DNA of 64,000 bases from contig NZ_NRSW01000001.1 of the NCBI RefSeq assembly GCF_002288635.1, forward strand, positions 3,429,852 to 3,493,851, given 5' to 3'. Numbering within the stretch: position 1 is the first letter of the stretch; the number at the start of each line of letters is the position of its first letter. Both the position numbers and the translations under genes were made by a program. The DNA is from Mucilaginibacter sp. MD40. GTDB taxonomy: Bacteria; Bacteroidota; Bacteroidia; Sphingobacteriales; Sphingobacteriaceae. Below the pieces are notes generated by a model that worked only from the letters and a program-made list of their open reading frames with translations, had not been told where the DNA came from and searched no databases. Of this stretch, positions 50,801-60,211 are shown one piece after another.

Positions 50801-51981
50801 TCAAACCATCTTTTCGCAGTGGTTTTAAACTCCTGCATGACCGGCGCGCAGAAAATTATTTTTATATACGAGTTGCAGATACCGGCATAGGGATCTCGCC
50901 CGAATCTATAGGGAACATTTTTGAAAGATACTACCGCATAAGCAGCAATCATATAGGCTCTGGGGTGGGTTTGGCACTGGTGAAAAGCCTTACACAGTTA
51001 CATAAGGGAGATATTTATGTTTACAGCGAACGTATGGCCGGTACTGAAATTATTATTGGTATACCTGTAAGCGAGCATGATTATACTATCGGCGAAAAAA
51101 TTGCTTACAACACCGAAGTAAGAAACCGCCTGGAGCCCATTGATAAAGCCATAGTAACTACCGCGGAACATCACATTCAGCAACCAGAATTGATACCTGA
51201 AGCGGACAAGAGAATACTGATTGTTGAAGATAACATTGAGTTACGGAGGTTTTTAAAGCAGGTTTTTGACAAATACTACCAGGTAATTGAGGCGGAAGAT
51301 GGTGAAAAGGGTTTAAAACTGGCCATTGAAAACACACCGGATATTATTATAAGCGATGTGATGATGCCGAAAATGAATGGGATTGAGCTTTGTAAACTGA
51401 TAAAGGAAAAATTTGAAACAAGGCATATCCCCTTCATTATCCTATCAGCTAACAACGCTATGGACTCGAGAATTGAAGGTGTGGAATACGGTGCCGATTA
51501 TTATTTTGCCAAACCGCTAAGCGTTGACCTTTTGCTACTCACCATCAGAAATATATTCGCGCAAAGGGAAATAGTTAAACAACGATTCTTAAACAATTAC
51601 CTCTCCAGCGCAACAGATCTGGTAAAATCTGAAGTAGATAAAGAGTTTTTTGAAAAATTAATAGAAGTAATTGAAAAAGACATCCAGCGTTTAGATCTGG
51701 ACGTTGACTACCTGTGCCGTAATTTGTTTGTTAGCCGCACCAAGCTTTATCAAAAAATTAAAAGCATATCCGGGCAATCCGTAGGTGAATTTATAAGAAC
51801 TATACGGCTTAAGAAATCTATAGAGATCATGACACATGAAAACGTGTCTATGAATGAAGTGGCCGATCGTATTGGCATGCAAAGCAGCTCAAATTTTTCG
51901 CGGGCCTTTAAAAAAGAATATGGCAAATCGCCATTGCAGTTTATGCAGGCGCTGCGTAAGAACGAAAGTGCAAGCCACTAA
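47815..51981 (+). CDS. Hybrid two-component system (HTCS) regulator, complete
   Basis: This 1388-residue protein fuses a whole two-component pathway. A signal peptide (LLAFAIVYIGILPLRVFA) is followed by two seven-bladed reg_prop propellers (GLSHVDANDITQDNKGFIWVA, LWIGTDAGIDIL, VYWIGTIGGGLNRL). A Y_Y_Y domain (KYRYKLLGFDNDWRY) precedes the membrane span at about 800-822. Then come HisKA with H857 (TNISHEFRTPLTLIVGPLEHL), ATPase boxes NLLNNAFKYTD and VADTGIGIS, and a receiver with D1181 (IIISDVMMPKMNG). A C-terminal AraC-type DNA-binding domain (LFVSRTKLYQKIKSISGQSV, NEVADRIGMQSSSNFSRAFKKEYG) ends the chain. It senses a periplasmic ligand and should activate the divergent susC/susD operon. A symmetrical terminator follows. 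Confidence 0.96.
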   Translation: MTVKNYRIKTYRYLLAFAIVYIGILPLRVFAQPENYPYRIKYLTVDEGLSHVDANDITQDNKGFIWVATYFGLDRFDGNSIKRFYNSNDPLKNAYRNRITSVYADNNDDIWLGTEGGLQRFEVRTERYIDYHCDNQLLNDFKKIYKPSANRIYVQGTNQIRLFEIKGTKLTELKLPLHNSINVADFAVAANGNLLLATNKGVWEIDHKERIRQVQINGLDDKAVNHLSINEYNELMLVIDDKFVLASPGNSHQNVNSVYTIGKTYTSPYRHKIKSVISDGKCDYWINESSRLIHLDKNLQLKQEISNKSPQQTLNSHSLIKIFIDRSQCMWICMFGGGVNYFDLNEKPFYTLQHLPGEKNSLSGSYIRSVLAMGDELWIGTYENGLNLYNLKTRRFSYYNSYNTPVKLKNDVVNALTPDRSGNLWIGTDAGIDILDAARQAVIRPTGSQNFPSYSIESLATDYFGNIWFGNHTNKCGVIYRDDDGTFKVKYYGQGLFILAETNRPYIMISSTHGLRRLIVDKYGNTTAKHTFTATNSPNSLSSDYTYPIVKQTDSVYWIGTIGGGLNRLIIKGNTYSITQFSRYNMFKDVESMELDNKGNIWMGGNGLERFNPVSKTLIRYDKNDGLQGNSFKVGASYKGSDGRLYFGGLNGLNYFYPDQIHENTIPAIPRITDIIINNQHPAIGHDKSGDNNISQSITYSNKLKINYLQNNFVIYFSAMHFANPSKCKYRYKLLGFDNDWRYTDGKNPSASYNNIDYADYTFIVEASNHDGIWSHQTAALNITVTPPWWKSWPAKLFYALLLLSGLAGIYLYQARWYKLKRDIEVGRVNEKKREEIHRQREELHQQQLVFFTNISHEFRTPLTLIVGPLEHLIHENKDVHLNSSYQLILRNARRLMNLITELMNFKKVADSVIKLQVQQLDIYRFCTGLFTDFENIALSKDIKYRLINHAGDNYKGWFDVQVLEKIVFNLLNNAFKYTDNNGEVKLELFTDLENFKPSFRSGFKLLHDRRAENYFYIRVADTGIGISPESIGNIFERYYRISSNHIGSGVGLALVKSLTQLHKGDIYVYSERMAGTEIIIGIPVSEHDYTIGEKIAYNTEVRNRLEPIDKAIVTTAEHHIQQPELIPEADKRILIVEDNIELRRFLKQVFDKYYQVIEAEDGEKGLKLAIENTPDIIISDVMMPKMNGIELCKLIKEKFETRHIPFIILSANNAMDSRIEGVEYGADYYFAKPLSVDLLLLTIRNIFAQREIVKQRFLNNYLSSATDLVKSEVDKEFFEKLIEVIEKDIQRLDLDVDYLCRNLFVSRTKLYQKIKSISGQSVGEFIRTIRLKKSIEIMTHENVSMNEVADRIGMQSSSNFSRAFKKEYGKSPLQFMQALRKNESASH

Positions 51982-52016
51982 CTCAGCAAATTATTGATAA
52001 GCGACAGCTTTCTTAT

Positions 52017-52058
52017 AAAAACAAAAGCAGCCCAATAATATGGGCTGCTTTTGTTTTT
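52017..52058. terminator. Bidirectional terminator between HTCS and GH31 genes
   Basis: A perfect 18-bp inverted repeat (core AGCAGCCCA / TGGGCTGCT with A- and T-rich outer arms, loop ATAATA) lies between two convergent genes. Each strand reads a T-run after the stem, so it serves both the HTCS gene (stop 51981) and the GH31 gene (stop 52077). Confidence 0.9.
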
Positions 52059-52076
52059 TATGGGCTATTTAACCGC

Positions 52077-54557
52077 TTATTTAAATATCTCTATTAATTT
52101 AAAGTTCTTGGTAAACTTAAATTCATAAGTTTTATCGGCATTGGCGCTTATGCTGTCTATCTCCTTACCATCGGCTACAACTTTAGATGGCACAAACGGT
52201 AGTCCATTTATCTTAAAATGATAACCCTCATATCTCGGGGTATACAGGCCTTCCATACTTTGCTTGATAGTAAGCTTGTCGGCATCGCCTTTTACTACAA
52301 ACTTCTTCTCGAGATAAATATCCTGCTCATAGGCAAACGTTTCGCCATAGTCCTCAAACAGGAAAGAATTAACCTCGTAGTCGCTATAGTAAATGTTCAG
52401 TTTTACTTCTTCAATTTCCTTTTCGCCGGTGTATTGCATCACCGGATATTCAGGTATTACCGAGCCGGCTTTTACAAATATGGGTAACAGATCTAATGGT
52501 GTTGGTACAGCTATCTCTTGTCCCCCTTCGATAGCTTCCAGCGTCCAGAAATCATACCAGGTACCTTTAGGCAAATATACCTTACGACTTTTTTGCCCTG
52601 GCTCCAATACCGGGCAAACCAGTATTTTATCACCAAAGGTAAATTCATCCTGCCTGAAATGGTTGGATAATACCTCCTGCTCATGCATCAATACAGGCCT
52701 TAATATAGGGAACCCATAGCGGTGATGCTCCCAAAAACTGGAATACAAATATGGGATAAGCCTGTAACGCAGCTCAATAAATTTACGGTTGATAGAAGTA
52801 AATGGTTCGCCAAAGCTCCATGGCTCGCGCTCCTTGGTATCACCTGCTGAGTGTGCGCGCATAAACGGCGAGAACGTTCCCATCTGTATCCAGCGGGTAA
52901 ACAGCTCACCATCCGGTTCGCCACTAAAACCGCCAATGTCCGTACCGCAGAAAGAAATACCTGAAACTGATAAGCGCTGTAACTGAATATTACCCAGTTT
53001 CAGGTGCTCCCATGATGCTACGTTATCGCCCGTCCAAACAGATGAATAACGCTGCACGCCTGCATAACCTGCGCGGGTAATGGTGAACGGCCGCTTGTTT
53101 TTCATTTGCTTACGTAAGCCCTCATAAGTGGCGCGCACCATTTGCATGCCATAAACGTTATGTGCCTTACGGTGAGAACCACGGTAACCATCGTACTGGT
53201 GGCGAACATCATCCGGGAAGGTACCCGAGCCGAAAACAGCAGGCTCGTTCATGTCATTCCATACACCTGCAACCCCTGTTTCGACCAGACCTTCAAACAG
53301 GTCGCCCCACCAGGCGCGAACTTCCGGGTTGGTAAAATCAGGGAACTGGCAGCGGCCCGGCCATACGTGGCCTTCCATAAAGTAATCGTCGCAGCGGCGG
53401 CAGAAGTATTTCTTCTCTTTGCCTTCCTTAAACACCCAATAATTATCATCCACACGAATACCCGGGTCAATAATCACGACAGTTTTAAAGCCGTTCTCGG
53501 CCAGGTCGGCAATCATCTTCTTAGGGTTAGGGAAATATTTAGGGCTCCAGGTAAAGCAACGGTAGCCATCCATATAGTCAATGTCCAGGTAAATACCATC
53601 GCACGGAATACGATTTTTCCTGAAACCATTGGCGATCACCCTTACCTTGTTTTCGGGATAGTAGCTCCAGCGGCACTGGTGGTAGCCCAGTGCCCAAAGC
53701 GGCGGCATGGGATGCGTACCGGTAAGCAGGTGGTAGTTTTTCACCACATCCATCATATGCGGACCATGAATGTAGTAGTATTGCAATTCGCCGCCATCCG
53801 CCCAGAAACTGGTTTTGGTACGATCTTCGGCACCAAAATCAAAATGGGCTTTAAAGGTATTATCAAAGAAAATACCATGGGCTATACCATCATTTAAACT
53901 GATGTAGAAAGGGATAGCACGGTAAAGGGGATCCTGGTTAAAACCGAAAGAATAAGCGTCGGTATTCCAGTTCTTTAACCGTTTCCCGCGTAGATTAAAT
54001 TCGGTCGCTTTATCGCCCAGGCCAAAAAAGCTTTCCTGCTCCTGACAGGTTTTAGTACAATAAACATAATAACCGCCAAACTGGGTATTCTCTTCCCAGT
54101 GCATAGATACCGCATCGGCATCTGTTACATGATGGTTTTTATCTGAAAAAGAGATAAAGAAATCGGCCTTACGGATGTGGCAGTTGATCTCGGGTGTGGA
54201 AACCCTGTATTCCTTTTCATTTTCGAGTAGTTTAAACTCCACCGCTTTCTGGGGTAGCCGAGGTACCGCGTATGAAAACTCCTCCAGGAAAACACTATGC
54301 GGGGCCAGGCGCACACGGATGATCTCGTTGGTAACCACCACGATCTCTACTTTAGCGTCGCCATCGCTAAAAAATATTCTATTACCCATTGTTTCGGCTT
54401 TATTGGGTGTGCCGAGATATTTTTTTACAATGGGTTTAATACTCTCTGCCGGATTGTTGAGGTGATGAAACTCTTCCTCATCAATCGCAATTTCTTCCAC
54501 CTGCAGTAACTTGGCCGTTATCAGTTCAGGATTTGGGTCAGGTACATTTTCTGCCAT
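52077..54557 (-). CDS. GH31 alpha-glucosidase
   Basis: The product has 826 residues and no signal peptide (MAENVPDPNPELITAKLL), so probably cytoplasmic. After the N-terminal beta-sandwich (FFGLGDKATEFNLRGKRLKNWN) comes the catalytic barrel. It has LGYHQCRWSYYPENKV, IPCDGIYLDIDYMDGYRCFTW and GVWNDMNEPAVFG with nucleophile D435. The acid/base region is FMRAHSAGDTKEREPW. The C-terminal domains include VYLPKGTWYDFWTLEAIEGG. The family releases glucose from the non-reducing ends of alpha-glucosides. It is third in the GH65 > GH13 > GH31 order, 151 bases behind GH13, and ends at the bidirectional terminator. The substrate is most likely malto-oligosaccharides. Confidence 0.93.
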   Translation of the reverse strand: MAENVPDPNPELITAKLLQVEEIAIDEEEFHHLNNPAESIKPIVKKYLGTPNKAETMGNRIFFSDGDAKVEIVVVTNEIIRVRLAPHSVFLEEFSYAVPRLPQKAVEFKLLENEKEYRVSTPEINCHIRKADFFISFSDKNHHVTDADAVSMHWEENTQFGGYYVYCTKTCQEQESFFGLGDKATEFNLRGKRLKNWNTDAYSFGFNQDPLYRAIPFYISLNDGIAHGIFFDNTFKAHFDFGAEDRTKTSFWADGGELQYYYIHGPHMMDVVKNYHLLTGTHPMPPLWALGYHQCRWSYYPENKVRVIANGFRKNRIPCDGIYLDIDYMDGYRCFTWSPKYFPNPKKMIADLAENGFKTVVIIDPGIRVDDNYWVFKEGKEKKYFCRRCDDYFMEGHVWPGRCQFPDFTNPEVRAWWGDLFEGLVETGVAGVWNDMNEPAVFGSGTFPDDVRHQYDGYRGSHRKAHNVYGMQMVRATYEGLRKQMKNKRPFTITRAGYAGVQRYSSVWTGDNVASWEHLKLGNIQLQRLSVSGISFCGTDIGGFSGEPDGELFTRWIQMGTFSPFMRAHSAGDTKEREPWSFGEPFTSINRKFIELRYRLIPYLYSSFWEHHRYGFPILRPVLMHEQEVLSNHFRQDEFTFGDKILVCPVLEPGQKSRKVYLPKGTWYDFWTLEAIEGGQEIAVPTPLDLLPIFVKAGSVIPEYPVMQYTGEKEIEEVKLNIYYSDYEVNSFLFEDYGETFAYEQDIYLEKKFVVKGDADKLTIKQSMEGLYTPRYEGYHFKINGLPFVPSKVVADGKEIDSISANADKTYEFKFTKNFKLIEIFK

Positions 54558-54708
54558 ATTCTTTCAAAATAATCAATAAATTTCGCTACGCTCTACACCG
54601 GCGAAACTTGATACCACGATCAGCTAATTAATTGGTAACAGCTAATAAACGATAAATAATTGAAACTTCATGCTATAATTGCGCCAAACGACAGCAATGT
54701 GTAAAGAT

Positions 54709-56415
54709 TTACGATTTTAATAACAGTCCGTGCATAGCGTTGACAGTAACCGAAATACCCGCATTAATATCATGTGTATAAAACACACTATCCGTTAACA
54801 TATCCGTAAAAGTTACTGCGCCATTCATTTCCCATTTTTGCAACAGATCTGCAGGGAGTTGTATGGTAACATGGCGTTCCTCGTTGTTAAAGTTGACTGC
54901 AACCACCACTTTTTCGTGGGCAGTGTAGCGTGCATAGATATATAACTTGGTATCAAAACCCGGCTGGCGCTCATTAGCGATCATCAGTTCATAAAACTCA
55001 CCATTACTCAGAGCATCGCTTTGGGCGGTTACGTTTAGCAGCTTGATATAAAACTCCCGTAATTGCTGTTGATTGGCTAATAGCCCGGCACCATCATAAG
55101 TGCCATTATTCACCCACTTTTGCAGTTCGGGTAAGCTCCAATAATCAAATATAGTGGTGCGGCCGTCATCGCCGCTAAAACCCTGCGCGCCAAGTGCAGG
55201 TTCGCCTACCTCCTGCCCTGCATAGATCATTACCGGCCCTTTGTTCAATGTAGCGCTAACGATCATCCCGGGAATAGCCAGCATGGCATCGCCTGCGAAA
55301 AAGCGACTGGCAATGCGTTGTTCGTCGTGGTTTTCCATAAAGCGGAGCATATGCTCATCAATACCTTGAGTCTGGTGGTTCCAAACCGCGTTGATCTCCC
55401 AGGTATTGGCACCGTAATCATCACGGGTTAACCGACGGATGGCATCATACAGGCCAACCTTATCATATAAGTAGTCAAAGCCGCCGTTATGAATGTAGTT
55501 GCCATACTGGTTCTTATCATAAGCTTCGCCAATAAATATCATGCCCGGATAAGCCTGTTTCATTTGCGGCGTAAGCCAGGCCCAAAATTCAACCGGCACC
55601 ATCTCTATCATATCACAGCGAAAACCATCCACACCCATATCGGCCCAGTAGCTTAGAATATGCTTCATTTTTTGCCACAAGGGCGGTGGTTCACTAAGAT
55701 CATTCTTTTGCCCGTCCGGGCGATATACACCATAATTGAGTTTTATAGTCTCGAACCAATCATTTATGGATGGTGCTGCGCTGAACACATCATTTCCGGT
55801 AGCTTTGGCGGGGTACTCGTCAAACTTACCATCTTTTAGTGGCGATGTAAACCCATCGCCCCCGGGATTATAACCCTGAGGTACCTGAAAATGCTGGCCG
55901 GGGATATAGTAAAAATCGTTTACAGGACTGTAAGCAACCGATGTATCATCATCCGCTCCAATATCGCGCACGCCATCAGGCTTCACATCAGAGCCGTAAG
56001 TACGGGCTACGTGGTTGGGCACAAAATCAATGATCACCTTCATGCCGGCCTTATGGGTACGCCCCACCAGTTCCTTAAATTCGGATATGCGGAACTCCGG
56101 ATCTACCGCGAGGTCAGTAGCTATATCATAATAATCTTTAATAGCATATGGCGATCCGGCACGCCCTTTCACCACATCAGGGTCGTCCGGCTTTATGCCT
56201 ATTGCAGAATGATCCGTCATGGTGGCATGTTCAATAACGCCGGTATACCATATATGGGTATAGCCCATAGCCTTTATTGCGGCCAGGGCTTTACCATTAA
56301 TATCCTTTAGCTTGCCAACGCCATTTTCCTCAACCGAACCATAAAATTTATTGTTGGTATTACGGTTACCGAACAAGCGAGGCAGCAGCTGGTATATGAT
56401 CAATTTGTTGCTCAT
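54709..56415 (-). CDS. GH13 alpha-amylase-family enzyme, likely cytoplasmic
   Basis: The ATG at 56415 is chosen (568 residues); it overlaps the stop of the GH65 gene by one base as TGATG. A TTG one codon earlier is possible but needless. No signal peptide is present. The four conserved regions are present: GMKVIIDFVPNHVAR, GVDGFRCDMIEMVP with nucleophile D268, MIFIGEAYD with acid E297, and MRFMENHDEQRIAS with the transition-state Asp. A C-terminal beta-domain ends the protein. Together with GH65 phosphorylase and GH31 glucosidase it should degrade imported maltodextrins inside the cell. The subfamily (alpha-amylase, neopullulanase-like or oligo-1,6-glucosidase) cannot be fixed by eye. Confidence 0.92.
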   Translation of the reverse strand: MSNKLIIYQLLPRLFGNRNTNNKFYGSVEENGVGKLKDINGKALAAIKAMGYTHIWYTGVIEHATMTDHSAIGIKPDDPDVVKGRAGSPYAIKDYYDIATDLAVDPEFRISEFKELVGRTHKAGMKVIIDFVPNHVARTYGSDVKPDGVRDIGADDDTSVAYSPVNDFYYIPGQHFQVPQGYNPGGDGFTSPLKDGKFDEYPAKATGNDVFSAAPSINDWFETIKLNYGVYRPDGQKNDLSEPPPLWQKMKHILSYWADMGVDGFRCDMIEMVPVEFWAWLTPQMKQAYPGMIFIGEAYDKNQYGNYIHNGGFDYLYDKVGLYDAIRRLTRDDYGANTWEINAVWNHQTQGIDEHMLRFMENHDEQRIASRFFAGDAMLAIPGMIVSATLNKGPVMIYAGQEVGEPALGAQGFSGDDGRTTIFDYWSLPELQKWVNNGTYDGAGLLANQQQLREFYIKLLNVTAQSDALSNGEFYELMIANERQPGFDTKLYIYARYTAHEKVVVAVNFNNEERHVTIQLPADLLQKWEMNGAVTFTDMLTDSVFYTHDINAGISVTVNAMHGLLLKS

Positions 56416-58739
56416 CAATAGTTGTTCTTGGTAGGAATTGCGGTACTGCTGCCTGCCGCTACTGTGTAGCTTTGGCCGTATACGCTTACCTCAACATCTT
56501 CATCAGCAGCTTCGTTCTTTATTTCCACCTGGCTTTGCGATACTCTTATACTAAGTGGTATGCCCCTGAAACCTATCCTGAAAGCGAAGGCATTCCATTG
56601 AGCAGGCAACAGCGGATCAAAGGATACCTTTCCGTCTTTTACCCGCATACCGCCAAAACCCTGTACCACACTCATCCAGGTACCAGCCATAGAGGTAGTA
56701 TGGCAACCATCTTCAGTATCGTTATTGTAATCGTCAATATCCAGCCTGGATGTACGCAGGTAAAACTGGTAAGCCCGTTCAATATCACCCAGCTTAGCAG
56801 CTATAATAGAGTGTACGCATGGCGATAGCGACGACTCGTGAACCGTTCTTGGTTCATAAAAATCGTAATTGCGGCGAATGGTATCTATATCATACTCATC
56901 CTCAAAAAAGTAAAGCCCCTGCAATACATCCGCCTGTTTGATAAATGGCGAGCGCAATATCCTGTCCCAACTCCATTTTTGTACCAGCGGGCGATCGGTC
57001 GCTGGCAGGTCTTTCACCAATATTTGCTCCTTATCGAGGTAACCATCCTGCTGCAAAAATATTTGGAGATTATCATCATAAGGGAAATGCATCTTGCTGA
57101 TGATATCCTTAAAACGGCCTGTTTCCGTTTCCTCGTTAAAATGGATACGGCCTGTCAGCTCTTTATATTTATCCGGCGATGCCGCTTTTACCTTTTCAAT
57201 TACTTCCAGCGTATAGCGCATGCACCACACCGAAATGGTATTGGTGTACCAGTTGTTGTTTACGTTGTTCTCATACTCGTTAGGGCCGGTTACGCCCAGC
57301 ATTACATACCGCTGCCTGTCAGCCGACCAGTTAACCCGCTGCGCCCAGAAACGTGCTATAGCGATAAGTACTTCCAAACCATAATCGGCCAGGTATTGCT
57401 CGTCGCCGGTGTAGTTCACATAATTGAAAATAGCATAGGCGATGGCGCCGTTACGGTGTATCTCTTCAAAGGTGATCTCCCACTCATTATGGCATTCGGT
57501 ACCATCCATGGTAACCATGGGGTATAGCGCCGCGCCATCTTTAAAGCCCAACAGCTTGGCATTTTCAATAGCCTTACCCAGTTGCTTGTAACGGTACAAC
57601 AACAAATTGCGCGATACGCTTTGGTCGGCGGTGGCGAGGTAAAACGGTACGCAATAAGCCTCGGTATCCCAGTAGGTAGAGCCGCCGTATTTTTCGCCGG
57701 TGAAGCCTTTGGGGCCAATGTTCAGGCGGTCGTCCTGCCCGGTGTACGTTTGGTTCAGCTGAAATATGTTAAAGCGAATGCCCTGCTGTGCGGCAGCATC
57801 GCCTTCTATGATAATATCGTTCAACTGCCATTTGGCTGCCCATGCGGCGGCTTGCTCGGCCAGCATAGCATCAAATCCTTTATGGCACACCTTTTCAAGT
57901 AGTTGCTGGGTTAGCTCGAGCATATCAGACGCCGGGTGGTTTTGTGACGACAAATTAGCGGCGTATTTACACAAAGTTACCCGCTGCCCTTGCTTCACTT
58001 CCATCCGGATCTCGGTGCCGATGTATTTTTCGCGTGTTACAGGCTCAGCCTCAATGTGCTCCGGTTCGCCGTCAACAGTTATATGGTACTTCATGCCGGT
58101 AGCTACCTCAAAGCCGGTTTTTTTGGTACGCATTTGCAATACGCCACCATCATTCCAGGTATGTTTAGCTACTTCGTCCCAAAACTTTTCATCGTAGTTG
58201 GCATCTTTATTTACTACATCGCCATCAATAAACGGTGTAAGCTTAATGTAGCCGCCAAAATTTACGGGCTTTATGGTATAACTGATGGCCGCCGCCTCAT
58301 CATCGGCCAGGCTGGTAAAGCGGATGGTCTCCACCTCAACCTCGCGACCAGAGGCTGTTACCGCCCTGAAATTCCTTTTCAGGTGGCCTTCCTTCATATT
58401 CAGCTCCCGCCTGAAGCTTAATACCTTGCACTTGGCCAGGTCAAGCTGCTCGCCATTAAGCGATACATCAATGCCTACCCAGTTAGCGGCATTTAGCACC
58501 TTAGCGAAGTACTCGGGATAGCCGTTTTTCCACCAGCCTACACGGGTTTTATCCGGATAGTAAACCCCGGCAACGTAGTTACCCTGCAAAGTTTCGCCAC
58601 TGTAAGCTTCTTCAAAATTGGCACGGCCACCCATGCGGCCATTGCCCAAACTAAAAACGCTTTCAGCAATTTTATTATAGTGAGAGTTAAAGCCCTCTTC
58701 AATTATTCTCCACTCATCAACCTTAAAATACTGTTTCAT
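56415..58739 (-). CDS. GH65 maltose/kojibiose-type phosphorylase
   Basis: This 774-residue enzyme has no signal peptide, so it works in the cytoplasm. The N-terminal sandwich (RMGGRANFEEAYSGETLQGNYVAGVYYPDKTRVGWWKNG) leads into the (alpha/alpha)6 barrel. It has general acid E488 in VMLGVTGPNEYENNVNNNWYTN, the position of Glu487 in the Lactobacillus maltose phosphorylase. The phosphate-binding segments are FIKQADVLQG and VHESSLSPCVHS. With phosphate it splits maltose (or a related disaccharide) into beta-glucose-1-phosphate and glucose. It is first in the GH65 > GH13 > GH31 operon. The beta-phosphoglucomutase gene that often accompanies it is not in this window. Confidence 0.92.
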   Translation of the reverse strand: MKQYFKVDEWRIIEEGFNSHYNKIAESVFSLGNGRMGGRANFEEAYSGETLQGNYVAGVYYPDKTRVGWWKNGYPEYFAKVLNAANWVGIDVSLNGEQLDLAKCKVLSFRRELNMKEGHLKRNFRAVTASGREVEVETIRFTSLADDEAAAISYTIKPVNFGGYIKLTPFIDGDVVNKDANYDEKFWDEVAKHTWNDGGVLQMRTKKTGFEVATGMKYHITVDGEPEHIEAEPVTREKYIGTEIRMEVKQGQRVTLCKYAANLSSQNHPASDMLELTQQLLEKVCHKGFDAMLAEQAAAWAAKWQLNDIIIEGDAAAQQGIRFNIFQLNQTYTGQDDRLNIGPKGFTGEKYGGSTYWDTEAYCVPFYLATADQSVSRNLLLYRYKQLGKAIENAKLLGFKDGAALYPMVTMDGTECHNEWEITFEEIHRNGAIAYAIFNYVNYTGDEQYLADYGLEVLIAIARFWAQRVNWSADRQRYVMLGVTGPNEYENNVNNNWYTNTISVWCMRYTLEVIEKVKAASPDKYKELTGRIHFNEETETGRFKDIISKMHFPYDDNLQIFLQQDGYLDKEQILVKDLPATDRPLVQKWSWDRILRSPFIKQADVLQGLYFFEDEYDIDTIRRNYDFYEPRTVHESSLSPCVHSIIAAKLGDIERAYQFYLRTSRLDIDDYNNDTEDGCHTTSMAGTWMSVVQGFGGMRVKDGKVSFDPLLPAQWNAFAFRIGFRGIPLSIRVSQSQVEIKNEAADEDVEVSVYGQSYTVAAGSSTAIPTKNNY

Positions 58740-58872
58740 TACACTAATGGTTTGGCGCTAAATTAATACAAAAAGATATATACGACAGGATTAAAGCTTT
58801 ATTTAAACTTAACGTTGATTACCTGCTACTTGCATCTTACAACTATTAGGTTTAACTTGCAAAATCCTATCT

Positions 58873-60183
58873 ATGAAAAATACTGTTCTCATTATCGGGG
58901 CCGGCGCAGCAGGGCTCATGGCTGCGTATACTTTAAGCAAAGCAGGCAAAAAGGTAACTGTTCTGGAAGCCCGGAAACGCACAGGCGGCCGCATATTCAC
59001 CGTAAACAACGAGTTATTTTTTAATAATACCGAACTTGGCGCCGAGTTTATCCACGGCAACCTGCCTGTTACCCTCGGTTTGCTGAAAGAAGCCGGCATA
59101 ACCCACCGAAGCGCCGATACCGAAATGTGGCGTTACCGGAATGGCTGTTTTGAGGAAAACCAAACGGTGATCGATGACTGGAACCTGCTCACCAGGCGCA
59201 TGGACGAACTGGAGCAGGATGTGCCGGTTTGGGATTTTATGCAACAACATTTCTCGGAGGATAAGTATGCGGAACTACGCGCTGCTGTATGGTCGTTCGT
59301 TTCCGGTTATGATACGGCCGACCCGCGCGATGCCAGCACCTTTGCCCTACGTAAGGAATGGGAAAATGAGGACTACGAAGCTCAGAGCCGGGTGGATGGC
59401 GGGTATTGCCATATGATCAGCTATCTGGCCAATAGTTGCCGTAACCATGGCGGCGATGTTTTCCTGAACGCGGTTGTACAAAATATTAGCTGGCAACCGG
59501 GCCATGTTACCGCTACCCTTGCTGACGGCAGCACCTACCAGGCCGAACAAATAGTAATAGCTGTACCGCTTGGCGTACTTAAAGCTGATACCGGGGTAAC
59601 CGGCGCCATCAAATTTGAGCCACCGCTAACCCAACACCAAACCGCTATTGGGCAGATGGGGTTTGGCGCCGTAATAAAACTGCTGTTTGCTTTTGACGAT
59701 GCTTTTTGGCTGGATGACAAAACCCGCAGCATGACCGGCAACAAGGTTGACCAGATGGGTTACCTGTTTAGCGATGAGGAAATACCTACCTGGTGGACAC
59801 AAGCCCCGGACCATTCTAAAGTATTGACCGGCTGGATAGGCGGGCCGGGCGCTCAGGAAAAGGCCGGCAGATCTGACAATGAACTGCGCGACGAAGGTTT
59901 ACGATCATTAGCTGTAATTTTTAAGCGGAATGTGGATGAACTAAAGGCTAAACTTACCGCCTGCAGGATCATGAACTGGATAGCCGACCCTTTTACACGC
60001 GGTTCCTACGCTTATGATAAGGTGGAAACCCCGCAAGGACGTGATGTCTTAACTACACCGGTTGAAAATACGATATTTTTTGCCGGGGAATACCTGTACA
60101 ATGGTACCGCAATGGGCACTGTTGAAGCCGCGTTAAGCAGCGGTAAAGAAGCTGCTGAAAAGGTTATAAAAGCCACTCTGTAA
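58873..60183 (+). CDS. FAD-dependent amine oxidase
   Basis: The product is a 436-residue flavoprotein without a signal peptide. The FAD-binding Rossmann motif lies at the N-terminus (VLIIGAGAAGLMAAYTLSKAG, then VTVLEARKRTGGRIFT). The C-terminal FAD segment is ENTIFFAGEYLYNGTAMGTVEAALSSG. Middle elements such as IVIAVPLGVLKAD and WIGGPGAQEKAGRS match the flavin monoamine oxidase family, which also includes polyamine oxidases and related desaturases. It diverges from the GH65 operon with 133 bases between. No partner genes on its strand suggest a substrate. A partial -7 box (TAGGTTTA) lies upstream. Confidence 0.9.
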   Translation: MKNTVLIIGAGAAGLMAAYTLSKAGKKVTVLEARKRTGGRIFTVNNELFFNNTELGAEFIHGNLPVTLGLLKEAGITHRSADTEMWRYRNGCFEENQTVIDDWNLLTRRMDELEQDVPVWDFMQQHFSEDKYAELRAAVWSFVSGYDTADPRDASTFALRKEWENEDYEAQSRVDGGYCHMISYLANSCRNHGGDVFLNAVVQNISWQPGHVTATLADGSTYQAEQIVIAVPLGVLKADTGVTGAIKFEPPLTQHQTAIGQMGFGAVIKLLFAFDDAFWLDDKTRSMTGNKVDQMGYLFSDEEIPTWWTQAPDHSKVLTGWIGGPGAQEKAGRSDNELRDEGLRSLAVIFKRNVDELKAKLTACRIMNWIADPFTRGSYAYDKVETPQGRDVLTTPVENTIFFAGEYLYNGTAMGTVEAALSSGKEAAEKVIKATL

Positions 60184-60211
60184 TAGCGTTCCATTATAAA
60201 TGTATAGGGGT

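Noticed and set aside
53142..53897. A 251-codon plus-strand frame inside the GH31 gene
   Set aside because: It lies entirely antisense to a gene with intact catalytic motifs and has no domain-like sequence; a shadow frame.
56413..56418. TTG start for the GH13 gene
   Set aside because: An ATG directly follows and forms the usual TGATG coupling with the GH65 stop, so the TTG is not needed.
56838..57527. A 229-codon plus-strand frame inside the GH65 gene
   Set aside because: Antisense to conserved GH65 barrel sequence, composition typical of a reverse-frame shadow.
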